Assembly: GCA_028023455.1 (NCBI GenBank)
Contig: JAQFVV010000143.1
Span: 2,084,001 to 2,148,000, forward strand
DNA: 64,000 bases
Origin: Epiperipatus broadwayi
Lineage: Eukaryota > Onychophora > Udeonychophora > Euonychophora > Peripatidae
Direction: 5' to 3'
Part shown: positions 26,301 to 39,707 of the stretch, piece by piece
Layout: each line of letters opens with the position of its first letter
How positions within the stretch are numbered: position 1 is the first letter of the stretch
Notes under the pieces: generated by a model
Seen by the model: the letters and a program-made list of their open reading frames with translations, nothing else
Told to the model about the DNA's origin: nothing
The model's database searches: none
Program-made: the position numbers and the translations under genes

Positions 26301-27309
26301 TCATTAGTTATACTAACAATATTGGTGAGGAAAATAATACTACTCCAAATGTTATTCTAGCCTATATATTATTAGTAGCAGTTGAATGTATTTAGAAAGT
26401 ATAAATGAAATTTGAATTTTTCTAAAAAAATATTTAGCAATTAAACTAGTTGATGAAAATAATACAACATATAATTATATATTTTACATAATTTAATAGC
26501 ATTATACATTTTGATATCCTTACAAGGTTTGAAGAAGACTATTGTACTTTTTAACTCAAGTTACATATATAATTGTAAAGACCACTATCAATAACAATCA
26601 ACAATCTCATTCTATTGTCAAGGCAACCTCCTATTAACAATATTAATATTGACAATAGATTGAAATTGTTTTGGTCTGGATTAAGTGTTGACTGCTTTCA
26701 ATGAATTTACATTTATTGATCTATCTAGCTTTCAGCACTATTAGATATATATATAACTGAACAGGAAGTAACTGAAACTTTCGACGAGTTATATACGTAA
26801 ATAAACTTTTCAAAAGCTTTAGTTACTTCATATTCAGTAACATATAATTTGAGTTAATTATTATTTACATATATATGTTTTTAAAAAAAGGAGTTAATAA
26901 TTGCTTTAGAAGCTAACCTGAATTAATGCTACCATAAAAATTTGAAACAAATATTCATTATTTATTTAAAAGAGAGCGATAAAAAAACATTTTCTCTGTT
27001 TTCATTTAAAAATTAAAATTTTGAAACTATCGGTATAATGTATGGATATTAGGCACTTGGAATTTTTTAGCTATGATGATAGAAAATACTATTTTCATTT
27101 TCAAAGGATTGCAGCATTACATCACTTCAGAAACAAAAATGTTCTTAAAATCTTCAGTTTGACGAATATGAACAATGAAAAATAAGCTGAAGTAATTATG
27201 TTAAATTTTTACGACTTTATATATGTGGCGTCATTTTATAAGGATTAGTATGTTCATCTGCTATTTTCAAGATCTGCGATTCAAAACAAATCCAAATAAA
27301 ATTTAAATG
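26301..27309. other. Intronic sequence with minor repeat traces
   Basis: No gene was seen. Near 26380-26440 a degenerate copy of the SINE-foldback tail is present. An inverted pair TCTATTGTCA/TGACAATAGA at 26611-26665 marks a short hairpin, and a related sequence occurs at 40855-40910. Confidence 0.4.
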
Positions 27310-27720
27310 TAGAGGATTTGAACTCGGACTTTCAAGCATCTTCAACTATTTACACTATTTCATAGCCCTCATACACATGGCCACACACATATAGAAAAGA
27401 TAAATAATCACCGATAATCTATACGTGCTAAACCAGCACTCATCAGTTGGTCCAGATTACCATCTCCCATATATATATAATCAATGCTCAGTTTATATTA
27501 AGATAGCAAATCTTTATACTTTAATGGACAGGCTTCAATGTACTCCAACCTCCAACTCTTCAATCATTCACATCATTGAAAATCTGATGATGGAAAATCC
27601 AAATCCCATGCTGATGCCAATATTATTTATCTTTTCTATATGTGTGTGGTCACGTGTATTAGCGCTGTGAGATAGTGTGAATAGTTGAAAGTGCTTGAAA
27701 GTCTGAGTTCAAATCCCCTA
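27310..27720. mobile_element. Foldback MITE, family F1, copy C
   Basis: The ends TAGAGGATTTGAACTCGGAC and, inverted, TAGGGGATTTGAACTCAGAC match over about 30 bases. The 411-bp element carries the full F1 core, including CTCATCAGTTGGTCCAGATT and CCAACTCTTCAATCATTCAC. It is the best preserved copy. The 81-codon open frame inside is not supported as a gene. Confidence 0.7.
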
Positions 27721-28305
27721 TATTTACAATCAAGTTCCAGGTATATGAAAAATGCCTGTATTTCAAATATTTCCAAATAAAATTTGTATATTTTTAACAA
27801 CATATGTCAACTTAACTAGCCATCTAATTATCAAGTTAAGAAAACGAAGGAGAAAAGTCGTAAATTATCTCTTGTCTATCTATTGTTTTTTCTTAGGAAT
27901 CATGTCTCCTTCTTCGCTGATCTATTCAGAGCCTTTGAAGAAAATTTTACCTTGCAGTAGATTATTTATAGGCTATTTATCATTCGCCTTTTTTTTTTTT
28001 TTTTTGCGCACGAAGAAAACCAAAAGCATACAGTCTTATTAACAATACATTTATAAGTATAAACTTTTATATAAACATGTGTGTACATAATTGCCATTAT
28101 TAATTTAAAAGGCATTTGAATAGCGCCCGCTTTGTTTTCAGATGAACGGGAATATAAGCTTCATCACTTTTTTTAAAATTAGACTATATGCTTAATGCTG
28201 AGAAAAATAACTACTGTGAAAATTTATACACTCAGTTATAGGTGACAAATATTTTTATATAATTTAAATACGCAGACATATTTTTAAAAGATTTTTTTTT
28301 TTTAG
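27721..28305. other. End of the 19-kb DOK intron
   Basis: It contains a long poly-T run (27990-28007). At the end a T-rich tract runs into TTTAG, which forms the 3' splice site of exon B. The 96-codon frame starting at 27752 is hydrophobic and low-complexity, with no recognisable domain. Confidence 0.6.
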
Positions 28306-28447
28306 ATTTTGCAGTACAGGAGAGGGTATGTTTATGTTCAACACAACTGAAGGAGAAGAAATTTATAGGAAAGTGCACTCAGCAACGCTTGCAATCGCTG
28401 AAGCCCACGAACACATGTTGAGGAAGCAAGCAGAAATAACAGCCCAG
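28306..28447 (+). CDS. DOK4/5/6: DOK4/5/6-like docking protein, PTB-domain exon B
   Basis: This internal exon lies between a poly-T TTTAG acceptor and a GTAACT donor. Its first base completes the Arg codon split after 9338, then 47 full codons follow and it ends in phase 0. The translation opens [20 protein letters not shown] and continues [16 protein letters not shown] to ITAQ. This is the second half of the IRS-type PTB domain, including its C-terminal helix ([11 protein letters not shown]), and matches vertebrate DOK4/5/6 at the same position. The joined protein gives 110 residues without a stop, strong evidence that both exons are real and functional. The intron between them is 18,967 bp. 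Confidence 0.95.
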
Positions 28448-28804
28448 GTAACTGATACTAATGAAATCTACAAATAATTGTCAATAACGTACATTTCAAT
28501 TAAACATAATTGCTCAACTGCTACAAAATATTCAGGTCACTTAGTTTTTTAATGCTTCATTTGTATCTTAAATTATACTGTCTTGTTAAAACAAGTTGAT
28601 TGCTGTATTTGCAATATTTTGTGGAGAAATCAATTTTCTTAATTCAATGAAAATAGTTTCATTTAAGTATAAATCATTACTGAAATAACGGTATTTTTCC
28701 AATAAAAAATAAATACTCTGTAATTATCTCTTTATATAAGTTTATTTGCAATATTTAAAATATTTAAATACAAGTAAATTGTTTATACTGAACTTAATGT
28801 GATT
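28448..28804. other. Start of the following DOK intron, no gene seen
   Basis: It starts with the GTAACTGATAC donor. The rest is AT-rich and without coding character. Confidence 0.6.
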
Positions 28805-29080
28805 AAAAAGGATTTGAACTCAGACTTTTAAGTTCCCTCTATCTATCCACTCTTCCTCTACAACCAATACCCATGATCACATACATATGAAAAAGATGAA
28901 TGATCTTCAATACATCACTCATCAGTTAGTCCTGATTATTTATATATGTGTGTGGATGATGATGATCCGAACCAACTGATGATGACTGGTTCTGCACAAA
29001 ATACTTATATTTGAGATCATTTATCTTTTTCACATGTATGTGGTCACATGTATAGGATGAGTGGATAGATATAAGAAGCT
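28805..29080. mobile_element. Foldback MITE, family F1, copy D (core deleted)
   Basis: It starts with GGATTTGAACTCAGACTTTT and retains the two inverted arms (CATCAGTTAGTCCTGATT and GAACCAACTGATGATGACTG) but lacks the core between them. The outer right terminal repeat is eroded. Internal deletion of a foldback is common for MITEs. Confidence 0.55.
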
Positions 29081-30074
29081 TAATAGTAATCTTTAAAATA
29101 CTTGTGCAAAAAACATCGATGGAGAGAAAACAATGATATAATTTGAAATTTAAGAAATTATGTATAGATCCATTGAAATTAAAATAAAAAAAAGGTGCAC
29201 CACATTTATGTTACAAAATTTTTGGATATTCTATAAACGTTACATTAAATCAAAGGAGTTCTTGTTAATTATTTTTAGAAAAGATCACTTTCTTCCACAT
29301 TATAGGAAATGTGCGTTTTAATTTCTTCAGGTTTCATTTACTGAAGAATCAAACACCATGATGATGCTTAATTTTGAGGTGTATATTTCAATTTTTTAAT
29401 CAAAGATCATTGAAATGGAGTTAATGTGCCACCACCATTCTCAAATATACTGATGAGATGACTAGTAGGGAGGTTAAATGAATCTATGCTTCTTTATATA
29501 AGAGTTATAAATGTAATTAAAAGTTAACTATGAAAGATTCCCGTGGACTGAACATGACTAATGGTATTATCTTTCAAATTTCTAGAGAAATTTTGCTATT
29601 GAAAAGAATGGTGAATATGTAGGTGAGAAGAAGAAAACTTTATAAATGAAGATGTTTATTACTATTGACCATCTACCATTTCTAATAATATTTTTAAGAT
29701 ATTCTATACTACCTAAGCAATTTCTTTGAATAACTAAACAAAAGAGTATAATTTATATAATGCTACAAAAATAACCAGTAGAAATAAATAAATAGTAAAT
29801 GGTAATTATTCACAAATTACTGAAATGTAATACCTTGATAGTCATATTTATATTTTTTGCACAAAAAAAATAACAATTTTCAATCCTTTATTTGAACACC
29901 TAGAATATTCATTGCTGAAATAATAAAAATTTTTGTCTCTTTTTTTATATGTATATATGGCAGAACTAAGCAGAATGTAGCAAAAAATTTTGGAACAGAG
30001 GGGGAGGGAGCAGGCATGAAAGTATCATCCAAATTAGATCTATCTATTCTAATCTGTGACACAAATATTAAAAT
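29081..30074. other. AT-rich intron, no gene seen
   Basis: It has no open frame of coding quality and no clear repeat structure. The 82-codon minus-strand frame at 29880-30128 overlaps the repeat at 30075 and is not supported. Confidence 0.45.
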
Positions 30075-30300
30075 AGAGGCAAAACTCTCCATACAGTAGC
30101 ACCACTCAATGCAAGCCAGAGTAATCAATGGCTGCAGGAAGGTTTGTACATAAAATCCCTATCTAGTACCTACTCATCCAATGTTTCCAGACTAATTTCT
30201 AGATTGTGGCTTTCATCAGAGAGAAGCTTGGATTTGAGCACACTGCACCTAGATCTTAGGATCCAATGCAACCCTCCAGCAGCCACCTTTTACTTTTGTT
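30075..30300 (+). repeat. Single arm of palindrome family F2
   Basis: From AGGCAAAACTCTCCATACAG through CACTGCACCTAGATCTTAGG to CCCTCCAGCAGCCAC, it matches both arms of the palindrome at 51571-52042. Here only one arm is present, so either the family has non-palindromic members or this copy lost one arm. It is non-coding. Confidence 0.65.
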
Positions 30301-30483
30301 TTACAGCTTTTGTAAGCATAAAGAATGGTCATCATGTGATGTTTGATGGTTTAAATATTAAAATATTTAACAAAAATTTATAATAATAATCTTTATCTTG
30401 TTCATTTCTAAAAGATTGAATATTAGTAAAAGCATAGTAAAACCTAATGTATTCCTAAAGGTTAGTGATGTTGATATATTAGA

Positions 30484-30935
30484 TGAATTTATATATTGAA
30501 CTATTTCTATCATCTAATATAAGTATTGAATGTCTTTAGAAAAATTTAACTTTATTTAAATATTCCAAATACATTCAACTGTTAGTACTAACACACAAGT
30601 TAGTATATGCCCTCTTTTTCAGGTGTTGCTTGTGACAGTACTAGCATGGGAATCGAACCTGGATCCTTATCCAAGATGACTCAGTTGATTAGAGTATTAC
30701 CTTAAACCTCAATACTCAAGAATCTAAGGGTTTAGTTTTGATTACCATGCTAGTTCTGCCACTGGTCAGTCAGCAACATCTAAAGAAAAGGGGAGAATAA
30801 TACCAGTTGAAACATTGTTCATATACTAACCTGTGTGCTATTACTAATAGTTGAATCTATTTGGAATATTTAAATAAAATTAAATTTTTCTAATGACATT
30901 CAATAATTATATTAGAGGATGGAAATAGGCCAATA
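30484..30935. mobile_element. SINE-like foldback element, copy 1
   Basis: The left arm (30484-30660) is roughly the reverse complement of the right arm (30720-30935). Both contain GGAATATTTAAATAAA and ACATTCAAT words, and the left arm carries an inverted box-B-like GGTTCGATTCC (written GGAATCGAACC at 30650-30660). The centre, CTCAGTTGATTAGAGTATTACC, resembles a tRNA D-arm region. So a tRNA-like head sits between two inverted SINE-like bodies. It is related to 40946-41454. Confidence 0.55.
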
Positions 30936-31370
30936 AAGTCAAATTTTGCATTTAGATTTGTAGAGGTCTCTCTTGTAATAAATTAAGTACTCAAGCGCAT
31001 CTACTAAGGTTATAATCTTATTTATGTATTACATGCTGATATTGACTTCATAAGAATTAATATTTACAACTTTAAATTGATTTAAAATATTTCTAAATTT
31101 AAGATCTGACTATTAACTCATTATAAATCAAAGGATTTCACGATCGTTAATGTTTAACAGAAATAGTGGACTTAATCAGTGAAGAATTTATTAGCTTCAT
31201 GCTCCCAAATCAAAATGCTTTAGATTTGCCTATATAATTAGAAAAATAGGTTGAAGATAAGAGTGGGCTGCTCTTATCTTTATAAAGTTGAATCTTGCAT
31301 TTAGATGTGTAGAGGTCTCTTTTGTAATACATTAAGCAGTTAAGGTGCATGTACTAAGGTTATAGCCTTA
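30936..31370. repeat. Repeat-core-repeat unit, type A
   Basis: An outer repeat of about 85 bases (TTTGCATTTAGATTTG, GTAGAGGTCTCTCTTGTAAT, ACTAAGGTTATA) lies at 30936-31020 and, directly repeated, at 31283-31370. The core between them (31090-31282) includes AGAAATAGTGGACTTAATCA and AGATTTGCCTATATAA. The same core occurs at 36040-36265 flanked by different direct repeats. Confidence 0.6.
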
Positions 31371-31804
31371 TTTAAATAAATACAGTTATAGTAAAACCTA
31401 CTATAATATTCAACAAGTTGTTGTCCATGGGCATAATGCTTAACCGGAACTTTTTTTTTTTCAAAGCAAAATTTTTAAACAATATTTTAAATAAGAAATA
31501 ATTACCATTTTCATTAATAATTCCTTTAAAATGAAGGACTCATTGAATTTATTTTATAAATTTTGATTCATAGCCCCCCTCCCCCCATCTCTGCAGCAAA
31601 TGTTATTGATCCATTCATTCTTTAATATATGATATTTTTGTAGATATAAAAAAAAAAAAATTTCGACTCATTTTAAGACTTGACTTATCTACCATTCCAG
31701 CTTCATTTTAACCTCTTAATTCTCCTGATAATGTAATTAATATCTTGTTCTCTTCATATTCTTATATTTTACTTTCAATTTCTCATTGTGATATTACTCT
31801 TCTA
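31371..31804. other. AT-rich intron, no gene seen
   Basis: It contains a C-rich run at 31575-31588 and A/T runs near 31649-31660. No gene or clear repeat was seen. Confidence 0.4.
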
Positions 31805-31995
31805 TTCATCATCATTTTCAGTTATTATCAATCCACTCCAGAATAAAGATCTCTCCAAGTTTAATTCAATTCCTCCAATAACAGTTTCACTTTTCCACAC
31901 TACTCCAACAAACTTCCTTATTTCTTCCATTTATTTCACCATGGTGTCTTTCCAGGAGTTTTAAAATCTTTTAATATCTAGTTACAATTTTAACT
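31805..31995 (-). mobile_element. RTE LINE 3'-end fragment, minus strand
   Basis: ATCATCATTTTCAGTTATTA and ATTTCTTCCATTTATTTCAC match the lower-coordinate ends of the RTE copies at 20955 and 24431, in the same orientation. Only about 190 bases remain, with a possible stray piece near 32025-32060 (AAGTTTAATTCTATGATTA). Confidence 0.55.
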
Positions 31996-32067
31996 GTTTA
32001 CCTATTACTCTCTCTTCTACTGAAAGAATGTCATCTAAGTTTAATTCTATGATTAGCTATACTAATC

Positions 32068-32069
<2 letters not shown>

Positions 32070-32106
<37 letters not shown>
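32070..32106. repeat. (TA)n microsatellite
   Basis: About 18 uninterrupted TA units sit just after the RTE fragment. Confidence 0.9.
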
Positions 32107-32109
<3 letters not shown>

Positions 32110-33500
32110 ATGGTACACCGTTAAAAAGTGATGAGGAGTGATGCTAATAATTACTGATAAGCATCAGTGGGAGTAATGCCAATAAAATGAACAAAGAATC
32201 AGCACATAAAGCAAATATAATTAAATATAAGTAATAAACATAGCACTCCCAGAAACTGTCATCTATATTCAAGAATCAATCTTTATTACAGTATTTAAAA
32301 GAACATATAATAAAATCTTAGGCTAATCATCATAAAGCTAAGGCCAAACTTAAGACATAACATTATAATAGAAATCAATTATAAAATAAAGTAATTATAA
32401 AAGTATTCCCCTATCAAAAATGCTGATATCATTATATCAATATTGATAATCATCAATGCTCTGGATCATCCGGTACCATGAATGAGCTGACCATCAATAG
32501 ATTAATTATCATCACTATACATATAAATAAAATGAGTGGCCTTTAAAGGTGACTTTTATTACCTTAGAGTCATCTAAATAATCTTATGGAACCATAAAGA
32601 TGTCAACAAAACATATTTTATATTGTTGAGAGCTAGCTTTAAGATCACAAGGACCTGAGAAAAATGCAAACATTTTAACTATTCTAGTATTAAATCACTG
32701 GGATAACTTAAGCTAATGATTAATAAATTTATTGATTAGAAATGATGATAATAATAAAATGAAAGTTCTGATAAGTACTTTATAATATAAATAGATCATT
32801 CTGATTATAACTATTTACAAATATCTGAAAGTATTTAGTAGATTGAAAAGTCAGGCATTAAAATTTATAAAAAGCATATTTGTATAAGTAATTTATCTTA
32901 ACACCCATGCGCATATATATATATCATAACCTCACTAAAGGAAAAACTAAGATTGACTTTCCAGCTAACTATGATATACCTATACTATACTACAATCAAG
33001 TTACATAACCAATGACTATTAAGATAATTAATATTAGGATTAACTCAAAATACACTACTAATATATAAAATCTAATAAATTCAATATTTTATAGTAAATA
33101 AATATAATAAACTATAATATACTAATTAAATTAAATTATAATAATACTTATATTCACAATAAATAATCAGGGTTCAAATTAAATATTCAACTCATTTCTT
33201 TTACTAATAATTTAAATTACAACTTGCTCATTATTATAATTAAAATATGGTTTGACTAAAATAACTAATACAATTATGAAAACTCTTTATGTCAGACATT
33301 GAGTAAGGTACAATGGCTTAAATATTGAAGATCATACCCCTAAAGATACATTTCCAATGGCAAAACTATCACGTAATATTCTCATATCTTTAATCACACA
33401 TATAATAATCCTAATATAGTTATCAAATTTATTATGGAAAACAATAAATTAATTACTATTACTTTATAAAATAATATTTAAAATCTAACATCAACTAGTC
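32107..33500. other. AT-rich region, no gene seen
   Basis: It is A-rich on the + strand. It starts with AGTAATGGTACACCG and could be an old long LTR-like unit ending near the TTGGTGTCGGATC at 33949-33961, but no coding support exists. The first 150 bases have short internal repeats of GATGC and GTGATG. Confidence 0.35.
33483..33497 (+). repeat. 15-bp target-site duplication, left copy
   Basis: ATCTAACATCAACTA occurs here and perfectly at 33574-33588, directly flanking the tRNA-like insert. Confidence 0.75.
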
Positions 33501-33502
33501 AA

Positions 33503-33574
33503 GCATTGGTGGTCTAGTCATTAGCATAGCTGCCTTCCAAGCAGCTGGCCTGGGTTTGCTTCCCACTCAATGCA
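33503..33574 (+). pseudogene. tRNA-Gly(UCC)-like retroposed copy
   Basis: The 72-base sequence aligns along its full length with animal tRNA-Gly(UCC). The 5' strand GCATTGG pairs with TCAATGC, with one wobble. The anticodon arm CTGCCTTCCAAGCAG gives a TCC anticodon. The T-arm is GGGTTTGCTTCCC. Box B is GGTTTGCTTCC instead of GGTTCGANTCC, and box A ends in CA instead of GG, so internal promoters are weakened. Perfect 15-bp direct repeats flank the copy plus five extra 5' bases (GTCAA). That is the mark of insertion through an RNA intermediate or nicked target, rather than of an ancestral gene. There is no A-tail. It is probably a pseudogene, but a transcribed gene is not excluded. Confidence 0.75.
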
Positions 33575-33588
33575 TCTAACATCAACTA

Positions 33589-34491
33589 ATAATTCTTATT
33601 CATCATCTTTAATACAAATTTTACAATTCTTTTAAAGTAATCTCAAGTTCATTTCTAAGACTAATAATAAAAATAAATTAATTAATTAAGACCCTGTAGT
33701 TAAATATAATGAGGAATGTTACATAATATTTAACTAGCCTTGCAAAAATAATAACAACAATAAGTAACTAGGATACCTTAATAACTCTTAACATTAAATC
33801 TATTAAAAATTGACATTTAGCAATAAAACATAAATAAAATAATAAGATTCTGAAAAAAAAAAAACATTTTACAATCTTTATTTATTCATGTGGTATTCAT
33901 AAAATATAATATATTTTAATGTAGTAACAATATTAAGTATCTCACATTGGTGTCGGATCATTTTAAAGTAATCACCAATGATTATTTCTTCTATAATAAT
34001 AAAAAGTGATTATATACTTTATTATTCAATCATGTGTAATAATAATAATATTCTAAGTAATTTTTATGAATCATGTGCAAACAAGTACTGTTTAAAATCA
34101 TTAATCTCTATGGATCATGTGTGTGAGTATGAAGAATCAATGAAAAACATTCAGACAAATTAAATTCTCAACAATGAGCTAATTTTTAAAAAAAAAACAT
34201 TAACAATTTTATTATAGTTAAACAACATTATAGCTATTTTACAAAAAGGTTATAAAAATTAAAAAAATAGTTACAAACTGTAATATAAAATTAATATCAT
34301 TTAAAATTAAAATAAAAAGTAAGCTAGCCTTTATTCAGACTACCCAAAAATAAAATAAAATCTTACAGTAATAATGATAATATATTATTTTTAATTAGTA
34401 AAACAATAACATTCTATTATCTTGTGGTGGGAAATAATAACAATAAATATCCCAATTTTTAAATTTAATGTTACATTTAAAATATCTTAAA
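33589..34491. other. AT-rich region, no gene seen
   Basis: It contains TTGGTGTCGGATC at 33949-33961, which resembles a retroelement primer-binding site and has a look-alike at 60690. Otherwise it is A/T-rich. Confidence 0.4.
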
Positions 34492-35904
<1,413 letters not shown>

Positions 35905-36386
35905 GTGTCCCTCTATTGGCAAAATATGCTTCATTATTACAAATTTTAAAGTGCATTGAATACAGGTTAAAGCCTGATTAAGGTATTTACATATGCTTTC
36001 TGTGCACTCAATAAATTAATTACTACTCTTCAATAGTTTATAGAATTTCCAACATTAAGATCATAACATTAACTCACTGTAAATTGCAAGATTTCATGTA
36101 AGTTAATTTATAAAGGAAATAGTGGACTTAAACAGTGGAGAAAAAAACTACTTCACACTTCCAAATCAATATGCTTCAGATTTGTCTATATAAGTGGAAA
36201 TTTAGGTTAAAGATAAGATGGTTATACTTATCTTTATAAAAGTCGATATCTTGTGTCATGGTTTGGAAAGTCCCTCTATCTGCAAAATATGCTTGATTAT
36301 TATGAATTTTGAAGTGCATTGAATACAAGTTAAAGCTTGATTTACATATGGTTTCTGTGTGCTCAATAAATTAATTACTACTCTTC
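35905..36386. repeat. Repeat-core-repeat unit, type B
   Basis: An outer repeat of about 120 bases (GTCCCTCTATTGGCAAAATA, then AAGTGCATTGAATACAGGTT, then CAATAAATTAATTACTACTC) lies at 35905-36032 and again directly at 36268-36386. The core at 36040-36265 contains GGAAATAGTGGACTTAAACA and CAGATTTGTCTATATAAGTG and matches the core of the unit at 30936-31370, whose outer repeats differ. Confidence 0.6.
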
Positions 36387-39300
36387 AAAAATATATATGA
36401 TAATAATTATACAAATGGTTCATTCAACTTTTAAATACCCAAGCAATATGATGCATAATAATAATAATGTACTAATTTAAAAATACAATATATCATTTAA
36501 AAAATATAAAACAATGCAATATAAATAATAAATAAGATTACCCATGATCCCAACAATTATTGGAACCATGAACAGTGATCCACTTCTTCTTAACCATCCG
36601 CCCAAACAAATAATTATTAATTGCCTGTCAGAAAATTAATTTTTAAAAAACTCATTTTTCTTTATTTAATGTAAAAAAAACTAATCTATCTTAGGATTAA
36701 ATTTAAAAAAATACATTATAATAAGCAGGTTAGTTAAAAACACTATTTAAAAATATTAGTTATTAAACTAAAATAATGAGAAAATTTTAAAGTTACGAAA
36801 TATCTTTCTTTTTATAAGTTCAGTGCTCTTCAAAATTCTTCCCCCATTGCCTAATTATGGGTAGACAGTTCTAAACAAAAATTATTCTCCTCTCCTGGCA
36901 CCATTCAATAAATGTATCAATAATGAAATTTAAATCCTGCAAAATCCACAAAAAATATTGGTCATCCTGGGAAGATAAATATTTATTTCAGTCTTTTTTC
37001 TGAATATCTATCTAGGCACATAATATTCAATAAAGCAATAATTAACCCATTTATATGTAAAAAATATCTTCTACATACATATTTCTATTAATTCCAACTG
37101 TTATATATAGCAGACATATAACAAATATACCTCACATATAATATATTTCACTTCCCATCAGTAAAAACTTTTGTAGAATATTATATAATATAAAAATTAT
37201 CCATTTATCACATTTTTAGCAGACATCCATATTTCATTAACTAAAGGTAGATATTTCTTTTTTAAAAAATATTCAAGATTTTTATTCTAAAAACATCTAT
37301 TTCATTTAGCTATTTTTTAGGTAACATGACAGCTTTATCATCCAAGCATTAGTCAAATGATATAATGTAAATCTTCAAAACAGATATATTATAGTTACTA
37401 TATTTTAAATAAAAAAAAAATCATTTCAAAGCCTATAGTTTATTGGTTTTATCATAAATAAATCTTTTTCAAAAACATAAAATATTCAACAATCATTTTC
37501 TTTCCATTTTTCTTTTAAAACATCTTTCTCAGATGCAACTTATTTGAATTAAGTTTAAAGATAAATTAAATATAAGATGTCCTATTTACATCCATATAAT
37601 AAAATAATTATTCTTGCATATAAAAAATATTTATAATTTAGCTTTTAACTTAAATGCAAAATATTAATTTTTCTTTTCCTTTTCTTGAACTTAATAACAC
37701 TATGGGAATGATTTTTCATATCCTATTTGTTAATGTAAATTTCTTTGAAAAATTAGATTTATTATAACAAGACAAAGTTATTAAAAATAAATGTTCATTC
37801 ACTGTGCGTATATTAATTATATAAAATTCAAAGTCCTTACATAACACAAAGTCTCCTCTGGTCCTATGGTTAAATTCTCATCAGCATTTGGTGCACATTG
37901 TCCCAACACTTAAATGACTATTATCATCTTTCATTAAAATCATTGTAGTTTTAAATTAAGCTTCAAGTAAAATTTTCTGATAGGGAACTACTGGTATTTA
38001 TTCCATCATTATTTTAAAATAATTATTAAATTATACTTTTAAAACTTTGAATAGAAAATAATAATAATTATAAAAATTACTACTGTTATAATTAGACAGA
38101 TAAACAAAAAAATATTAATTATAAGTTTCACACTAAAACTGTATTATACTTCTCATTGCACTGTCTAGACTTGATTGAACTTCTTTTTTTATACCAATTT
38201 AATTAGTGATTTCATTAGTTAATTCTGCTTTTAAAATACTTGCTCATTTACATAAACTAAATTAATTTCATCTTTAAAAGTAAGTTTTAAAACTATCAGT
38301 CATCATCTTTAAAAATATTGTATTAAATTATTTAGCACTTATAAATATTAAATACTTTTATTAAAATGTCTTTATTAAAACATTTTAATAATCCTAAAAT
38401 ATTAATTTTAAAAGAAAATATATTTAAACAACAATAATAATTTTAACTGTTACTTTTTTAAAACATTATCTTTAGACTTATTTTTGCAACATTTACAATG
38501 TATCTGATTTTATTAACAAGCTAGAAATCAAAGTTTTCTTTTCCTAATCCTTGAAAGCTCATACACCAACCAACTACCTTAATCATGTGACAATTTCAGA
38601 ACATTCCAGACTAATATTAAATTATTTATTATCTAAATAATATTTAAAACAAAATAATAATTGTAAACACATTATATAAAATATTTATTACTAGCATTAA
38701 ACTATTATATTGTTATAGTATCCATTGAATACAATAAATATAAATTAATCTTATCTTTAAACAATATATTATATTATTTTATTACTTAATTTATATTAAA
38801 ATAACTTTAAACTATTTAATACATCTTTACAGGTTTATATTTACTGAGTCTGGACTTATAATACCTATAAAATCACAGTTACATATTAGAAATTTTTTTT
38901 TAAAAAACAGATACATTTCAAACTCTACCTAAACTATCTGCACCAAGTATAAGAGTGCCATATATATATATATATGCACACAGCCATGCACATATGGTAC
39001 TACAAATATTCTAATCTTAATAATAAGCCAGGAAATATTACTCTATTTTAATATATAGTGAATGACTTTAGATGCACTTATACATCTGCATACAAATAAC
39101 ATCTCAACAATATATAGAATATTAGACATATATATAGTAAGCACACACATACATGTTTATGCTAACATAAAATATTTCAATTATTAATTTCAATTAGCTT
39201 TGTTTCACAAATCATAATTACTCTTTAATTGTATATAAAAGGTTTTTAAAATAAAAACAAAACATTCCTTAACTTCTTTGAAGTTCTTTGAAAGTCATTT

Positions 39301-39583
39301 TACTTTCAATTTTTATTCTCTTCTGGTAAAATTTAAAAATGATTTTCCAAATTAATTTCTTCCCATTAATTAACTTCTTAATCATCTGCTCTGATTTTAT
39401 TCACAAGTTGTGTATGTCCAGCTATTATAAGAAATTTTCTTCTTGCTAATTTTTTTCACTATGTGCTTTGTACATTTGTGAAATTAACCCTTGTATATAT
39501 GACTGACAGAATTTGTTTTTGTCTGTGTTTGTGTTTCAATGCTTATATATAGTAGTACATATGAATAAAATATAGCCCCGGAA
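36387..39583. other. Long AT-rich region, no gene seen
   Basis: About 3.2 kb is dominated by A/T runs. The short patch at 36541-36605 (CCATGATCCCAACAA, CCGCCCAAAC) is less AT-rich. If the candidate exon at 39584-39707 is real, the upper end of this stretch would be its 3' untranslated region. Confidence 0.4.
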
Positions 39584-39707
39584 TCACATGATTACTAGAT
39601 TATCTACTGATATTAAATTACTAGTGCAACATGACCTTTCTTGAAGTTCATCCAGGTAAACAGTCTGTGTTTCCACATATGGGAGTATGAAATCATGTTG
39701 TGTATAT
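39584..39707 (-). CDS. Candidate terminal exon of an antisense gene
   Basis: On the minus strand a strong pyrimidine tract (TTGACTTTCTTTTTTCAG) ends at 39708. One base follows, then 40 codons open to TGA at 39584. The peptide starts YTQHDFILPYVETQTVYLDE and goes on LQERSCCTSN to the end. Its composition is protein-like (acidic, aromatic and Thr/Gln residues mixed), unlike the F/I/K/Y-rich chance frames around it. I recognise no family. No upstream partner exon was identified. It could be chance in AT-rich DNA; the support is the splice site and composition only. Confidence 0.3.

Noticed and set aside
27752-28042. 96-codon open frame before DOK exon B
   Set aside because: Low-complexity hydrophobic composition ending in a poly-T-coded phenylalanine run; no splice or homology support.
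33503-33574. Intact functional tRNA-Gly gene
   Set aside because: Box A and box B carry changes and the copy has target duplications, so a retroposed pseudogene is more likely, though function is not excluded.
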